Below are positions 17,451-28,688 of a DNA stretch of 64,000 bases, in pieces. The DNA comes from Rhodobacterales bacterium LSUCC0031 (GTDB lineage: Bacteria > Pseudomonadota > Alphaproteobacteria > Rhodobacterales > Rhodobacteraceae). Position 1 is the first letter of the stretch. Each line of letters opens with the position of its first letter. The notes below the pieces were generated by a model. The model worked only from the letters and a program-made list of their open reading frames with translations. It ran no database searches and was not told the origin of the DNA. A program made the translations under genes and the position numbers. The stretch spans positions 732,001-796,000 of the forward strand of contig WVSP01000001.1 of the NCBI GenBank assembly GCA_015689735.1. Reading direction: 5' to 3'.

Positions 17451-19787
17451 TCAATCGGCAGTCAGAAGCGGCGGCTTCTTGGCCGTGATGCGGGGCGTTC
17501 CGGCCGCCTCGATCTGAAGGTCGATCTTGTCGTCCTTGACCGTGACCCGCACATTGCCACCCTTGGCAAGCTTGCCGAAGAGCAATTCCTCGGCCAAGGG
17601 CTTTTTGATGTGTTCCTGGATCACGCGGCCAAGCGGGCGCGCGCCCATCCGGTCGTCATAGCCCGCGTCACCCAGCCATGCGGCGGCCTCGGGCGTCAGC
17701 TCTATGGTCACGTTGCGATCCATCAGCTGCGCCTCAAGCTGGAGGACGAATTTCTCGACCACCTGCATGATCACCTCTTTGGGGAGTGCTGCAAAGCTGA
17801 TCACTGCATCCAGACGGTTACGGAACTCCGGCGTAAAGGTGCGTTCGATGGCGGCAGTATCTTCGCCTTCGCGCTTGTCGCGGCCAAAACCGATCGCGGC
17901 TTTTTGCATGTCGGCCGCGCCTGCGTTGGATGTCATGATCAAGATCACGTTGCGAAAATCGACCTTGCGCCCGTTATGGTCGGTCAGCGTGCCGTGGTCC
18001 ATGACCTGCAACAAGATGTTGAAGACATCGGGATGGGCCTTTTCGATTTCGTCGAGCAGAAGCACACAATGCGGGTGCTGGTCGATCCCGTCGGTCAACA
18101 GCCCGCCCTGGTCGAAGCCGACATAGCCGGGCGGTGCGCCGATCAGGCGGCTGACGGCATGCTTTTCCATGTATTCCGACATGTCGAAGCGCAAAAGCTG
18201 CACGCCCAGCGTATCGGCGAGCTGTTTGGCCACCTCGGTCTTGCCGACGCCGGTGGGGCCGGCGAACAGGTAGTTGCCGATGGGCTTTTCCGGCTCGCGC
18301 AGGCCCGCGCGGGCAAGCTTGATGGCGCTTGCCAAAGCCTCGATCGCGGTGTCTTGGCCAAAGACGACACGCTTGAGCGTCACCTCGAGATCCTTGAGCA
18401 CGCTGGCGTCATCCTTGGAGACATTCTTGGGGGGGATGCGGGCGATCTTGGCCACGACCTCCTCGATCTCCTTGGCGCCAAGGGTCTTGCGGCGCTTGCT
18501 TTCGGCGACAAGGTGCTGGGCGGCGCCCGCCTCGTCGATCACATCGATGGCCTTGTCGGGCAGCTTGCGGTCGTTGATGTAGCGCACCGACAGTTCCACC
18601 GCCGCCTTGATCGCATCGGCGGTGTATTTCAGGCCGTGATGCTCTTCGAAATAGGGCTTGAGGCCCTTGAGGATCTTGATCGTATCCTCGACCGACGGCT
18701 CGTTCACATCGATTTTCTGGAATCGGCGCGAGAGTGCGCGATCCTTTTCGAAATGCTGGCGAAACTCCTTGTAGGTGGTCGAGCCCATGCAGCGCAGCTT
18801 GCCGCCCTGAAGCGCGGGCTTGAGCAGGTTTGACGCATCCATCGCCCCGCCGCTTGTCGCACCCGCACCGATGACAGTGTGGATCTCGTCGATGAAGAGA
18901 ATCGCATCGGGATGCTCTTCCAATTCGGTCACCACGGCCTTGAGACGTTCCTCGAAATCGCCGCGATAGCGGGTACCGGCCAAAAGCGCGCCCATGTCGA
19001 GGGAATATATGGTGGAATTGGCCAGCACCTCGGGCGTTTCGCCTTCGACGATCTTTTTGGCCAGACCTTCGGCGATGGCGGTTTTGCCGACGCCGGGATC
19101 GCCCACCAAGAGCGGGTTGTTCTTGCGGCGGCGGCACAGCACCTGGATGCAGCGCTCAACCTCTTCGTGGCGGCCGATCAGCGGGTCGATATCGCCCTTG
19201 CGGGATTTCACGTTGAGATCGACACAATACTTGGCCAGCGCCGAATCCTTGGCATCGCCGCTTTCGGCACTGCCTGCGCTGCTCGTGCCGGTTTCATCTT
19301 CGAGATCGGTGGCACCCGTGACCGGGCGGCTTTCGCCATAGGACGGATCCTTGGCCACGCCATGGGCGATGAAATTCACCGCGTCATAGCGGGTCATGTC
19401 CTGTTCTTGCAGGAAATAGGCGGCGTTCGATTCGCGCTCGGCGAAGATGGCGACCAGCACATTGGCGCCTGTCACCTCGGTCCGGCCGGAGGATTGCACA
19501 TGGATGGCCGCGCGCTGGATCACCCGCTGAAAGGCGGCGGTCGGCACGGCCTCGGACCCTTCGACATCGGTTTCCAAGGTTGACAAATCATCGTCGATGA
19601 AGGCGACGAGGGTTTCGCGCAGCGCGTCGATATCGACCGAACAGGCCAGCATGACCTTGCGCGCCTCGGGCTCATCCAAGAGCGCCAAAAGCAGATGTTC
19701 AAGCGTGGCGAGTTCGTGGCGGCGCGCATTCGCGTTGGCGAGTGCAGCGTGGATGGCCTGCTCGAGTGTGGTCGAAAAAGATGGCAC
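17451..19787 (-). CDS. clpA: ATP-dependent Clp protease ATP-binding subunit ClpA
   Basis: 778 residues; AAA+ unfoldase that feeds substrates to ClpP. N-domain repeats at about 1-145, first AAA domain with GDPGVGKT (about 228-235) and FIDEIHT, second with GPTGVGKT (about 509-516) and LLDEIEKAHPDV. The ClpP-docking loop IGFGR is present. Start codon is GTG at 19785-19787, preceded by AAGGAG nine bases upstream. clpS, which usually lies directly upstream of clpA, is not here; the 195-bp gap before gloB holds no gene I can support. Confidence 0.95.
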   Translation of the reverse strand: MPSFSTTLEQAIHAALANANARRHELATLEHLLLALLDEPEARKVMLACSVDIDALRETLVAFIDDDLSTLETDVEGSEAVPTAAFQRVIQRAAIHVQSSGRTEVTGANVLVAIFAERESNAAYFLQEQDMTRYDAVNFIAHGVAKDPSYGESRPVTGATDLEDETGTSSAGSAESGDAKDSALAKYCVDLNVKSRKGDIDPLIGRHEEVERCIQVLCRRRKNNPLLVGDPGVGKTAIAEGLAKKIVEGETPEVLANSTIYSLDMGALLAGTRYRGDFEERLKAVVTELEEHPDAILFIDEIHTVIGAGATSGGAMDASNLLKPALQGGKLRCMGSTTYKEFRQHFEKDRALSRRFQKIDVNEPSVEDTIKILKGLKPYFEEHHGLKYTADAIKAAVELSVRYINDRKLPDKAIDVIDEAGAAQHLVAESKRRKTLGAKEIEEVVAKIARIPPKNVSKDDASVLKDLEVTLKRVVFGQDTAIEALASAIKLARAGLREPEKPIGNYLFAGPTGVGKTEVAKQLADTLGVQLLRFDMSEYMEKHAVSRLIGAPPGYVGFDQGGLLTDGIDQHPHCVLLLDEIEKAHPDVFNILLQVMDHGTLTDHNGRKVDFRNVILIMTSNAGAADMQKAAIGFGRDKREGEDTAAIERTFTPEFRNRLDAVISFAALPKEVIMQVVEKFVLQLEAQLMDRNVTIELTPEAAAWLGDAGYDDRMGARPLGRVIQEHIKKPLAEELLFGKLAKGGNVRVTVKDDKIDLQIEAAGTPRITAKKPPLLTAD

Positions 19788-19982
19788 GGTCGTGCTCCTT
19801 TACGCGTGCATCGGGGCCTGTGGGGGCATCGCCGATGATGGCCTCATGGTATTAAGCTTCGCTTTCTGTGCGTCCGTTTCAAGGGGAAACTGCACAAGGT
19901 TTCGTGTGCGGGGCTTTGATAGCCCTCTAGGTTTTGCCTGACTGCTGCGCGCAACGTTTCGATGCACAGCTTTGCAGCGTTT

Positions 19983-20765
19983 TCAAAACGAATCCTTGAG
20001 GCTGCGGATTCGTGCGAAAACAACGGCGGGTTCTTGCCCATCGAGCCCAAGTCGCTGCGCGATGCCGCTCTGGTTGGCGCGCAAGAAAGGGTTCGTGGCC
20101 AATTCCGTGGCCAAGATCGACGGCACCGTGGGCCTGTTCGCGGCCCGCGCCGACGCAATCTCTTCGCACCGAGAGATAAGTGCCGGATTGTCGGGTTCAA
20201 TGGTCAGGGCGAAACGCGCATTTGACGCGGTATATTCATGGCCCGAACAGACCAGCGTGTCGGGCGGGAGCGCGGCCAGTTTTTGCAGGCTGTCCCACAT
20301 CTGCGCGGCGCTGCCTTCGAACAGGCGGCCACAGCCAAGCGCCATCAGGCTATCGGCGGTAAAGACCGCTTTGGCGGCAGGCAGATGATAGGCGACATGG
20401 CCGACCGTGTGGCCCGGCACATCGATCACATGGACCACAAGCTGGCCGATGGCGACGCGATCGCCCTCGGCCAGCGCGTGATCGAGCGGCGGCAGGCGAT
20501 GGGCATCGGCCCGCGCCCCCCAGACCTTGGCCCCGGTCGCCGCGCGCAGTTCCGCCACCCCGTCGATGTGATCGCCATGGTGATGGGTGATCACGATATC
20601 GGAAAGCTGCCAGCCGCGCGCGGCAAGGGCGGCCATGATCGGCGCCGCCTCAGGCACGTCGAAAACGGCCGTGGCACCGCTGAGATGGTCATGGACGAGG
20701 AAGGCGTAATTGTCGGCAAGGCAGGCGACGGTGACGATTTCGGGGCTGACTTGGGTATCGGGCAT
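19983..20765 (-). CDS. gloB: Hydroxyacylglutathione hydrolase (glyoxalase II)
   Basis: 260 residues from ATG 20765. Metallo-beta-lactamase fold; hydrolyses S-lactoylglutathione to lactate and glutathione. Metal-binding motif THHHGDHIDG, then PGHTVGHVAYH, FTADSLMALGCGRLFEG and the glutathione-binding C-terminal helix region with CSGHEYTASNARFAL. A GTG four codons earlier is in frame but less likely. Divergent from a methyltransferase gene. Confidence 0.93.
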   Translation of the reverse strand: MPDTQVSPEIVTVACLADNYAFLVHDHLSGATAVFDVPEAAPIMAALAARGWQLSDIVITHHHGDHIDGVAELRAATGAKVWGARADAHRLPPLDHALAEGDRVAIGQLVVHVIDVPGHTVGHVAYHLPAAKAVFTADSLMALGCGRLFEGSAAQMWDSLQKLAALPPDTLVCSGHEYTASNARFALTIEPDNPALISRCEEIASARAANRPTVPSILATELATNPFLRANQSGIAQRLGLDGQEPAVVFARIRSLKDSF

Positions 20766-20839
20766 GGAAATTGTCACATCCTTAGGTCACACTCGGGGCG
20801 CGCGCGCGCAGAGCCTCGCGCAGGATATAAGCTAGTGCA

Positions 20840-21601
20840 ATGCATCTCGACGTCACCGATTTACGCCAATTCTATTATCGCACCCGGCTGGGCCGCATCG
20901 CCCAAAAGGCGGTGCGCGACCGCATGTTGGCCCTTTGGCCAGAGGCGCAGGGGCAGACAGTCGTCGGTTTTGGTTTTGCTGTGCCGCTGTTGCGCCCCTA
21001 TTTGGGTCAGGCGCGCCGCGTGATCGGGGTCATGCCCGCGGAGCAAGGCGTGATGCCGTGGCCCGCAGGGATGGAGAATGTCGCGCTTTTGTGCCGCGAG
21101 GGGTTGTGGCCCTTGGCCACCGGCGTGGCCGACAAGATCGTTTGCCTGCACGGGCTGGAGACATCCGAGCATCCCAGCGCCGTGCTTGAGGAATGCGCCC
21201 GCGTGTTGGGGCCGGGGGGCAAAGCGTTGTTTATCGTGCCAAACCGCTCGGGTCTTTGGGCGCGGCGCGATGCGACACCTTTTGGTTTTGGGCGACCTTA
21301 TTCACTGGGCCAGCTCGAAATGCAGATGCGGCGCCATGATTTCACCCCTGAACGTCATGCGGCCGCACTTTTCGCGCCGCCTTCGCATCATCGTTTTTGG
21401 CTGCGCTCGGCGGAATTGGTCGAAAAGATGGGCGCCCGCCTGTCGCGCCATTACGCGGGTGGGGTGATCATGCTTGAGGTCTCAAAACGCGTGCCTGCCC
21501 CCAATCGTACCGGCCTTGCCGAACGGATGCGCCAACCGCTCAAGGTGCTGGAGGGGGTGCCGATGCCTGCTGGAGCCTCGAACAGGTGCGACCTGGACTA
21601 G
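20840..21601 (+). CDS. Class I SAM-dependent methyltransferase, substrate unknown
   Basis: 253 residues. Rossmann-like fold; glycine-rich SAM site is weak ([17 protein letters not shown]), followed by [40 protein letters not shown], where LxxxxRVLxPGG is typical of methyltransferase_11 proteins. C-terminal helices (residues 160-253) look like a substrate lid. Divergent from gloB, a neighbourhood I associate with Rhodobacteraceae. Substrate cannot be assigned. Confidence 0.78.
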   Translation: MHLDVTDLRQFYYRTRLGRIAQKAVRDRMLALWPEAQGQTVVGFGFAVPLLRPYLGQARRVIGVMPAEQGVMPWPAGMENVALLCREGLWPLATGVADKIVCLHGLETSEHPSAVLEECARVLGPGGKALFIVPNRSGLWARRDATPFGFGRPYSLGQLEMQMRRHDFTPERHAAALFAPPSHHRFWLRSAELVEKMGARLSRHYAGGVIMLEVSKRVPAPNRTGLAERMRQPLKVLEGVPMPAGASNRCDLD

Positions 21602-21950
21602 CTGACAGGCACCCCGCGGTCGCCCTGCGCTTGCATGCGCGCGGATGACGGAGGTCGATTGCCGGGTGCAGGCGGGCCAAAGGGAGTGGGAATCTCCGTT
21701 GCCCGCGTTGCGCCATTGGCTGGTCGCGCCTGCGGTCAAAGCGTCGCAGATCGCCGCAAGGGGATTTCCCCCCTTTTTTGTTGCGGATTTCTATCCTGAG
21801 CGCAGGACATATCGCGGTTGCAGCATGGCGGGTGCTCTGTTAGATGATCCGCAATTTATACGACACCGGCGGCATATTGCAGCCAATACGCGACTTGCCC
21901 GGGGGTGGAGCTTCGCCCTTGCCGGGTCACCTATATGAGAAAGGGTGGAC
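21602..21950. other. Intergenic region before the atp operon
   Basis: 349 bases without a supported gene. It holds the hairpin listed at 21757-21780 and, closer to atpH, an AT-richer stretch (GCAATTTATACGAC near 21850) that may carry the operon promoter; no clear -35/-10 pair could be fixed by eye. A 97-codon open frame at 21645-21938 has no family features and no ribosome site. Confidence 0.5.
21757..21780 (+). terminator. Terminator upstream of the atp operon
   Basis: AAGGGG (21758-21763) pairs with CCCCTT ending at 21775, followed by TTTTTTG. It is about 155 bases past the methyltransferase stop, so it probably ends that transcript before the atp promoter. Confidence 0.65.
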
Positions 21951-22511
21951 GTGAGCGAACCTGCTTCAATCTCGACCGGCATTGCCGCGCGCTATGCGAC
22001 GGCGGTGTTTGACCTTGCCGCTAGCGAAGGCGCGCTCAAGGCGTTGGAGTCCGATGTCGCCGCCATCGAGGCTGCCTTGGATGCAAGCGCCGATCTGCGC
22101 GACGTGATCGTATCGCCGCTTTATGGGCGCGACATGACCGAGGCCGCGATGGGCAAGCTGGCGGCTGCGATGAAGCTGAACCCGATCACGGGCAACACGC
22201 TGCGCTTGATGGCGCAAAAGCGCCGCCTGTTCGTTCTTCCTGCCCTGCTGCGCGCCCTGCGCGCGAAAATCGCCGCGCACAAGGGCGAAATCACCGCTGA
22301 TGTCGTGTCTGCCAAGGCGCTGACCAAGACCCAGGCCGACAAACTGGCAAAGGTCTTGGCTGCGTCGGTCGGGCGCGATGTCAAATTGAATGCGAGCGTC
22401 GATGAAAGCCTCATCGGCGGTCTTGTCGTCAAGCTGGGCTCGACCATGATCGACACTTCGGTCAAGGCAAAGCTCAATGCACTCCAGAACACGATGAAAG
22501 AGGTCGGTTAA
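21951..22511 (+). CDS. atpH: F1 ATP synthase delta subunit
   Basis: 186 residues; links F1 to the peripheral stalk (OSCP equivalent). Family marks: [18 protein letters not shown] at the N-terminus, and the C-terminal [26 protein letters not shown]. Start chosen as GTG 21951 (VSEPAS), six bases after AGAAAGG; an in-frame GTG two codons earlier is too close to that ribosome site. First gene of atpHAGDC; the F0 genes are not adjacent, as is normal in alphaproteobacteria. Confidence 0.95.
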   Translation: MSEPASISTGIAARYATAVFDLAASEGALKALESDVAAIEAALDASADLRDVIVSPLYGRDMTEAAMGKLAAAMKLNPITGNTLRLMAQKRRLFVLPALLRALRAKIAAHKGEITADVVSAKALTKTQADKLAKVLAASVGRDVKLNASVDESLIGGLVVKLGSTMIDTSVKAKLNALQNTMKEVG

Positions 22512-22512
22512 C

Positions 22513-24051
22513 ATGGCGATCCAAGCTGCAGAAATCTCTGCGATCCTGAAGGACCAGATCAAGAATTTCGGCCAGGATGCCGAAGTGGCCGAAGTGGGCC
22601 GTGTGCTGTCGGTCGGCGACGGTATCGCGCGCGTCTATGGTCTCGACAATGTGCAGGCCGGTGAGATGGTCGAATTCCCCGGCGGGATCCGGGGCATGGC
22701 GCTGAACCTCGAAGCCGACAATGTCGGCGTCGTGATCTTCGGTTCGGACCGGGACATCAAGGAAGGCGACACCGTCAAGCGCACCAAGGCGATCGTGGAT
22801 GTGCCTGCGGGCAACGCGCTGCTGGGTCGCGTGGTCGACGGTCTTGGCAATCCGCTTGACGGCAAGGGGCCGATCGCGGCATCCGAGCGTCGCGTGGCCG
22901 ACGTGAAGGCGCCGGGCATCATCCCGCGCAAATCCGTGCATGAGCCGATGGCCACCGGCCTCAAGGCGATCGACGCGATGATCCCGATCGGTCGCGGCCA
23001 GCGCGAATTGATCATCGGCGACCGCCAGACCGGCAAGACCGCCGTGGCGCTCGACACGATCCTGAACCAGAAATCCTACAACGATGCTGCCGGCGACGAT
23101 GAGAGCAAGAAGCTCTATTGCGTCTATGTCGCTGTCGGTCAGAAGCGCTCGACCGTGGCGCAGCTGGTCAAGAAGCTCGAAGAGGCGGGCGCGCTGGAAT
23201 ATACGATCGTCGTCGCGGCTACCGCATCCGACCCTGCGCCGATGCAGTTCTTGGCACCCTATGCCGCGACCGCGATGGCTGAGTTTTTCCGCGACAATGG
23301 CCGCCATGCGCTGATCATCTATGACGATTTGTCGAAACAGGCCGTTGCTTATCGCCAGATGTCGCTTTTGCTGCGCCGCCCGCCGGGCCGCGAAGCCTAT
23401 CCCGGCGACGTGTTCTACCTGCACTCCCGCCTGCTCGAGCGTTCGGCCAAGCTGAACGAGGACAATGGCTCGGGCTCGCTGACCGCACTGCCCGTCATCG
23501 AAACCCAGGGCGGCGACGTGTCGGCCTTTATCCCGACCAACGTGATCTCGATCACCGATGGTCAGATCTTCCTCGAAACGGAACTCTTCTTCCAGGGTAT
23601 CCGCCCCGCCGTGAACACCGGCCTGTCTGTGAGCCGCGTGGGCTCGAGCGCGCAGACCAAGGCGATGTCATCGGTCGCGGGCCCGGTGAAGCTGTCGCTG
23701 GCACAGTATCGCGAAATGGCGGCATTCGCGCAGTTCGGCTCGGACCTCGACGCCTCGACCCAGCAGTTGTTGGCCCGCGGTGCGCGTCTGACCGAGATGA
23801 TGAAGCAGCCGCAGTATTCGCCGCTGACCAATGCCGAGATCGTTACCATGATCTTTGCCGGCACCAATGGCTATCTCGACAAGCTTCCCGTTTCGGATGT
23901 GGGTCGTTTCGAGACCGCGCTTCTGACCTTCATGCGCACGAAAAAGGCTGATGTGCTGGATTGGATCACCAAGAGCGATCCCAAGATCAAGGGTGCAGAT
24001 GCCGAGAAACTGAAGGCTGCAATCGACGAATTCGCCGCCGATTTCGCCTGA
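22513..24051 (+). CDS. atpA: F1 ATP synthase alpha subunit
   Basis: 512 residues. Non-catalytic nucleotide-binding subunit of the F1 hexamer. Walker A GDRQTGKT at 169-176, the alpha/beta signature [14 protein letters not shown] near residue 366, and [22 protein letters not shown]. Starts one base after the atpH stop, implying tight coupling. Codon use is strongly GC-ending as expected of a highly expressed gene here. Confidence 0.98.
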   Translation: MAIQAAEISAILKDQIKNFGQDAEVAEVGRVLSVGDGIARVYGLDNVQAGEMVEFPGGIRGMALNLEADNVGVVIFGSDRDIKEGDTVKRTKAIVDVPAGNALLGRVVDGLGNPLDGKGPIAASERRVADVKAPGIIPRKSVHEPMATGLKAIDAMIPIGRGQRELIIGDRQTGKTAVALDTILNQKSYNDAAGDDESKKLYCVYVAVGQKRSTVAQLVKKLEEAGALEYTIVVAATASDPAPMQFLAPYAATAMAEFFRDNGRHALIIYDDLSKQAVAYRQMSLLLRRPPGREAYPGDVFYLHSRLLERSAKLNEDNGSGSLTALPVIETQGGDVSAFIPTNVISITDGQIFLETELFFQGIRPAVNTGLSVSRVGSSAQTKAMSSVAGPVKLSLAQYREMAAFAQFGSDLDASTQQLLARGARLTEMMKQPQYSPLTNAEIVTMIFAGTNGYLDKLPVSDVGRFETALLTFMRTKKADVLDWITKSDPKIKGADAEKLKAAIDEFAADFA

Positions 24052-24063
24052 AGGGTCTGACAG

Positions 24064-26383
<2,320 letters not shown>

Positions 26384-26389
26384 TTCATC

Positions 26390-26442
26390 GGTGGGTTTCA
26401 CCCACCCTACGGGCAGGCTTTCGTAGGGTGGGTGAAACCCAC
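26390..26442. repeat. Palindromic repeat between atpD and atpC
   Basis: Perfect inverted repeat with 21-base arms: 26391-26411 and 26422-26442, ten-base loop between. Each arm itself contains a small palindrome (GTGGGT-TTC-ACCCAC at 26391-26405; GTGGGT-GAA-ACCCAC at 26428-26442), so two short hairpins or one long one can form. The motif CGTAGGGTGGGT...ACCC resembles widespread REP-type repeats. It sits seven bases after the atpD stop and 24 bases before the atpC start, inside the operon. Confidence 0.92.
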
Positions 26443-26466
26443 AATCTGCCCAAAGGAGAGCCGCGA

Positions 26467-26886
26467 ATGGCTGCCAAGATGCAATTCGACCTGGTCTCGC
26501 CCGAGCGGCGCCTTGCCTCGATGGCGGTGGAGGCCGTGCAGATCCCCGCTGCGGAGGGAGATTTGACCGCGATGGCCGATCATGCGCCGCTGATCACGAC
26601 GCTGCGGCCCGGCGTGTTGCGGATCGATGGCGGTGATGCGGGCGCGGAAGCGGCCTATTTCATCACCGGCGGTTTTGCCGACGTAGCAGGGCCTAGCGTC
26701 ACTGTATTGGCCGAGCAGGCCATGCCGGTGAGCGAAGTCACCGCAACGCTGATGGACGGGTTGATTAGCGATGCGCGCACGGCGCAAGACAAGCTCAACA
26801 GCGCCGAGCCGGGCCAGCCCGCCGCGGCGGCTGCTGCCAAGCTGGTTGCCGACTTGGAGATGGTAAAGGCGCAACTGGTCGGTTGA
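26467..26886 (+). CDS. atpC: F1 ATP synthase epsilon subunit
   Basis: 139 residues; regulatory rotor subunit with N-terminal beta sandwich (MQFDLVSPERRLASM, LTAMADHAPLITTLRPGVL) and C-terminal helices. ATG 26467 follows AAGGAGAG by seven bases, a strong ribosome site of its own, consistent with expression despite the palindrome upstream. A longer in-frame reading from 26428 starts inside the palindrome and is rejected. Confidence 0.96.
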   Translation: MAAKMQFDLVSPERRLASMAVEAVQIPAAEGDLTAMADHAPLITTLRPGVLRIDGGDAGAEAAYFITGGFADVAGPSVTVLAEQAMPVSEVTATLMDGLISDARTAQDKLNSAEPGQPAAAAAAKLVADLEMVKAQLVG

Positions 26887-26908
26887 TCCCGCGCGGCATG
26901 TCTTGACA

Positions 26909-26938
26909 AAGGCCCCTGCACAGATGTGTTGGGGCCTT
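26909..26938 (+). terminator. atp operon terminator
   Basis: AAGGCCCC (26909-26916) pairs perfectly with GGGGCCTT (26931-26938), with an inner CAC/GTG pairing in the loop, then TCAGTTT. It lies 22 bases past the atpC stop. Confidence 0.75.
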
Positions 26939-27029
26939 CAGTTTGCTGGTATGCGGGGGTGATTGGCGTGTGCGTGGTTGGGTGCGATGCGCAATTTAGC
27001 GCATGTGATCGTGCGGATTTTAGACGCCA

Positions 27030-27383
27030 ATGATCAAACGTTTTCGCCATCACGCGATCGGTGCCGACCAAGGCTCGCTGCTGTTGTTCAGCGATTTTGC
27101 CGATAACGGCCCGATGTGGGCAGGGGATGGCCCGCGTGAAAGGCGCCGCAAGATCACATTCGCGCAAGCCTTTCAAAGCCCGCCCCTCGTGCATGTCGGG
27201 ATTGCCATGTGGGATATGGACGGCGGCACCAACCAGCGTGCCGATCTCAGGGCCGAGGCCGTCAGCCCCACGGGTTTCGAGCTTGTCTTTCGCACATGGG
27301 GCGATAGCCGTGTCGCCCGTATCCGCGCCGATTGGATAGCGCTGGGCGAGGTGTTGTCCGAGGACGATTGGGACATTCGGTGA
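27030..27383 (+). CDS. H-type lectin domain protein
   Basis: 117 residues, no signal peptide. The body matches the H-type lectin fold known from snail agglutinins: RRKITFAQAFQSPPLVHVGI, WDMDGGTNQRADL and FELVFRTWGDSRVARIRADWIALGE. These domains bind N-acetylgalactosamine-like sugars as trimers. The gene stands alone after the atp terminator, 143 bp past atpC. Role in this organism is unknown; a cytoplasmic location is implied by the lack of a leader. Domain call fairly sure, ligand not. Confidence 0.78.
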   Translation: MIKRFRHHAIGADQGSLLLFSDFADNGPMWAGDGPRERRRKITFAQAFQSPPLVHVGIAMWDMDGGTNQRADLRAEAVSPTGFELVFRTWGDSRVARIRADWIALGEVLSEDDWDIR

Positions 27384-27473
27384 GCGCTGTCGCGCACCCT
27401 GGCTGATGTGCGTCAGCTGTCCAAGCATGCGAGCTGTCTTGCCAATGTTACCCGTGCCGAAGATATGGGGCGC

Positions 27474-28688
27474 ATGACCCGTCCGACTGGCCCTTTCCTG
27501 TTCATTCTCGCGACCCTGATGATCGATGCGATCGGCATCGGGATCGTTTTCCCGATCATGCCCGAGTTGATGGATCGTGTCGGTGCTACAGGGGCAGGGG
27601 AGGGGGCGTTCTGGGCGGGCGTCTTGCTGGCCTCATATGCGGCGGCGCAGTTCATCTTTGCGCCGATCGTGGGCGCGATTTCGGATGCCTATGGGCGCAA
27701 GCCCGTGCTTTTGGCCGCCTTGGGCTTTCTCGCGCTTGATTACGTCATCATGGCGTTGGCCGATAGTTTCTGGCTGCTGCTTTTGGGGCGCACGCTCGCG
27801 GGGCTGGCGGGAGCGACCTATATCACCGCGACGGCCTATGTCTCGGACATCACCCCGCCCGAGGGACGCGCGGCGCGGTTTGGCCTGATCGGTGCCGCCT
27901 TTGGCATCGGCTTTGTTCTCGGTCCAGCCTTGGGGGGCGTGGCGGCAGCTTGGCATATCGCGGCACCATTTTGGCTGGCCGCGGGGCTTGCGGCTCTCAA
28001 TCTTGCCTTTGGGCTGTTCGTGTTGCCCGAATCGCTGGCGCCCACGTATCGCCGCCCGTTCGCACTGCGCGATCTGAACCCTTTCGCCACGATCGGGCGA
28101 GCGTTCCGTCTGCCGGGGCTTGCGGTGCCGCTGATCTGTCTTGGGCTCTTCGAATTCGCCAACATGGTCTATGTGACGCTCTGGAGCTTTTGGGGGCGCG
28201 AGGTGTTCGGCTGGTCAACGCTGGTCATCGGCCTGTCGCTTTCGGCCTATGGCATCATGGCCGCCCTGACGCAGATCTTCGTGATGCCACGGGCCATTGC
28301 CCTGTTGGGCGAGCGGCGCTTGCTCATCACGGGGTTGATGCTGGCCGTGATCGCCTTTGCCGGGTTCAGCGTTTCAACAGCGCTGTGGATGGTCGCGATT
28401 TTCTTGCCGCTTTCGGCGCTGACCGATCTGGTGCCGCCAACTTTGACCGCCATTGCCGCCAACAGCGTGGACGAAGACCGGCAGGGCATGGTGCAAGGGG
28501 TGATCGCGGCACTGGCCTCGCTCGCGGCGATCCTTGCGCCCTTGGTCTTCACGCCGGTGTTCGGGGCTTTCGTGAACGGAGACGCGCCGCTCTACTGGCC
28601 GGGCGCACCCTTTGCGCTGGCCGGGGTGATCGTTGGCGCGATCTTGATCCTCGCGTGGCGGTACGCGCACCGCGGCAGGGGCGCTTAG
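27474..28688 (+). CDS. MFS transporter, TetA-like efflux family
   Basis: 404 residues, 12 predicted membrane segments; drug/proton antiporter class. Motif A GAISDAYGRKPVLL between segments 2 and 3 and the N-terminal FLFILATLMIDAIGIGIVFPIMP are typical of the TCR/Tet group. ATG 27474 is preferred; an ATG three codons earlier and a more distant start at 27408 are possible. The drug specificity cannot be read from sequence, and many chromosomal members do not give tetracycline resistance. Its stop overlaps the prs stop by four bases on the other strand. Confidence 0.85.
   Translation: MTRPTGPFLFILATLMIDAIGIGIVFPIMPELMDRVGATGAGEGAFWAGVLLASYAAAQFIFAPIVGAISDAYGRKPVLLAALGFLALDYVIMALADSFWLLLLGRTLAGLAGATYITATAYVSDITPPEGRAARFGLIGAAFGIGFVLGPALGGVAAAWHIAAPFWLAAGLAALNLAFGLFVLPESLAPTYRRPFALRDLNPFATIGRAFRLPGLAVPLICLGLFEFANMVYVTLWSFWGREVFGWSTLVIGLSLSAYGIMAALTQIFVMPRAIALLGERRLLITGLMLAVIAFAGFSVSTALWMVAIFLPLSALTDLVPPTLTAIAANSVDEDRQGMVQGVIAALASLAAILAPLVFTPVFGAFVNGDAPLYWPGAPFALAGVIVGAILILAWRYAHRGRGA

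Noticed and set aside
21645-21938. 97-codon open frame before atpH
   Set aside because: No ribosome site or family features, and it contains the terminator hairpin.
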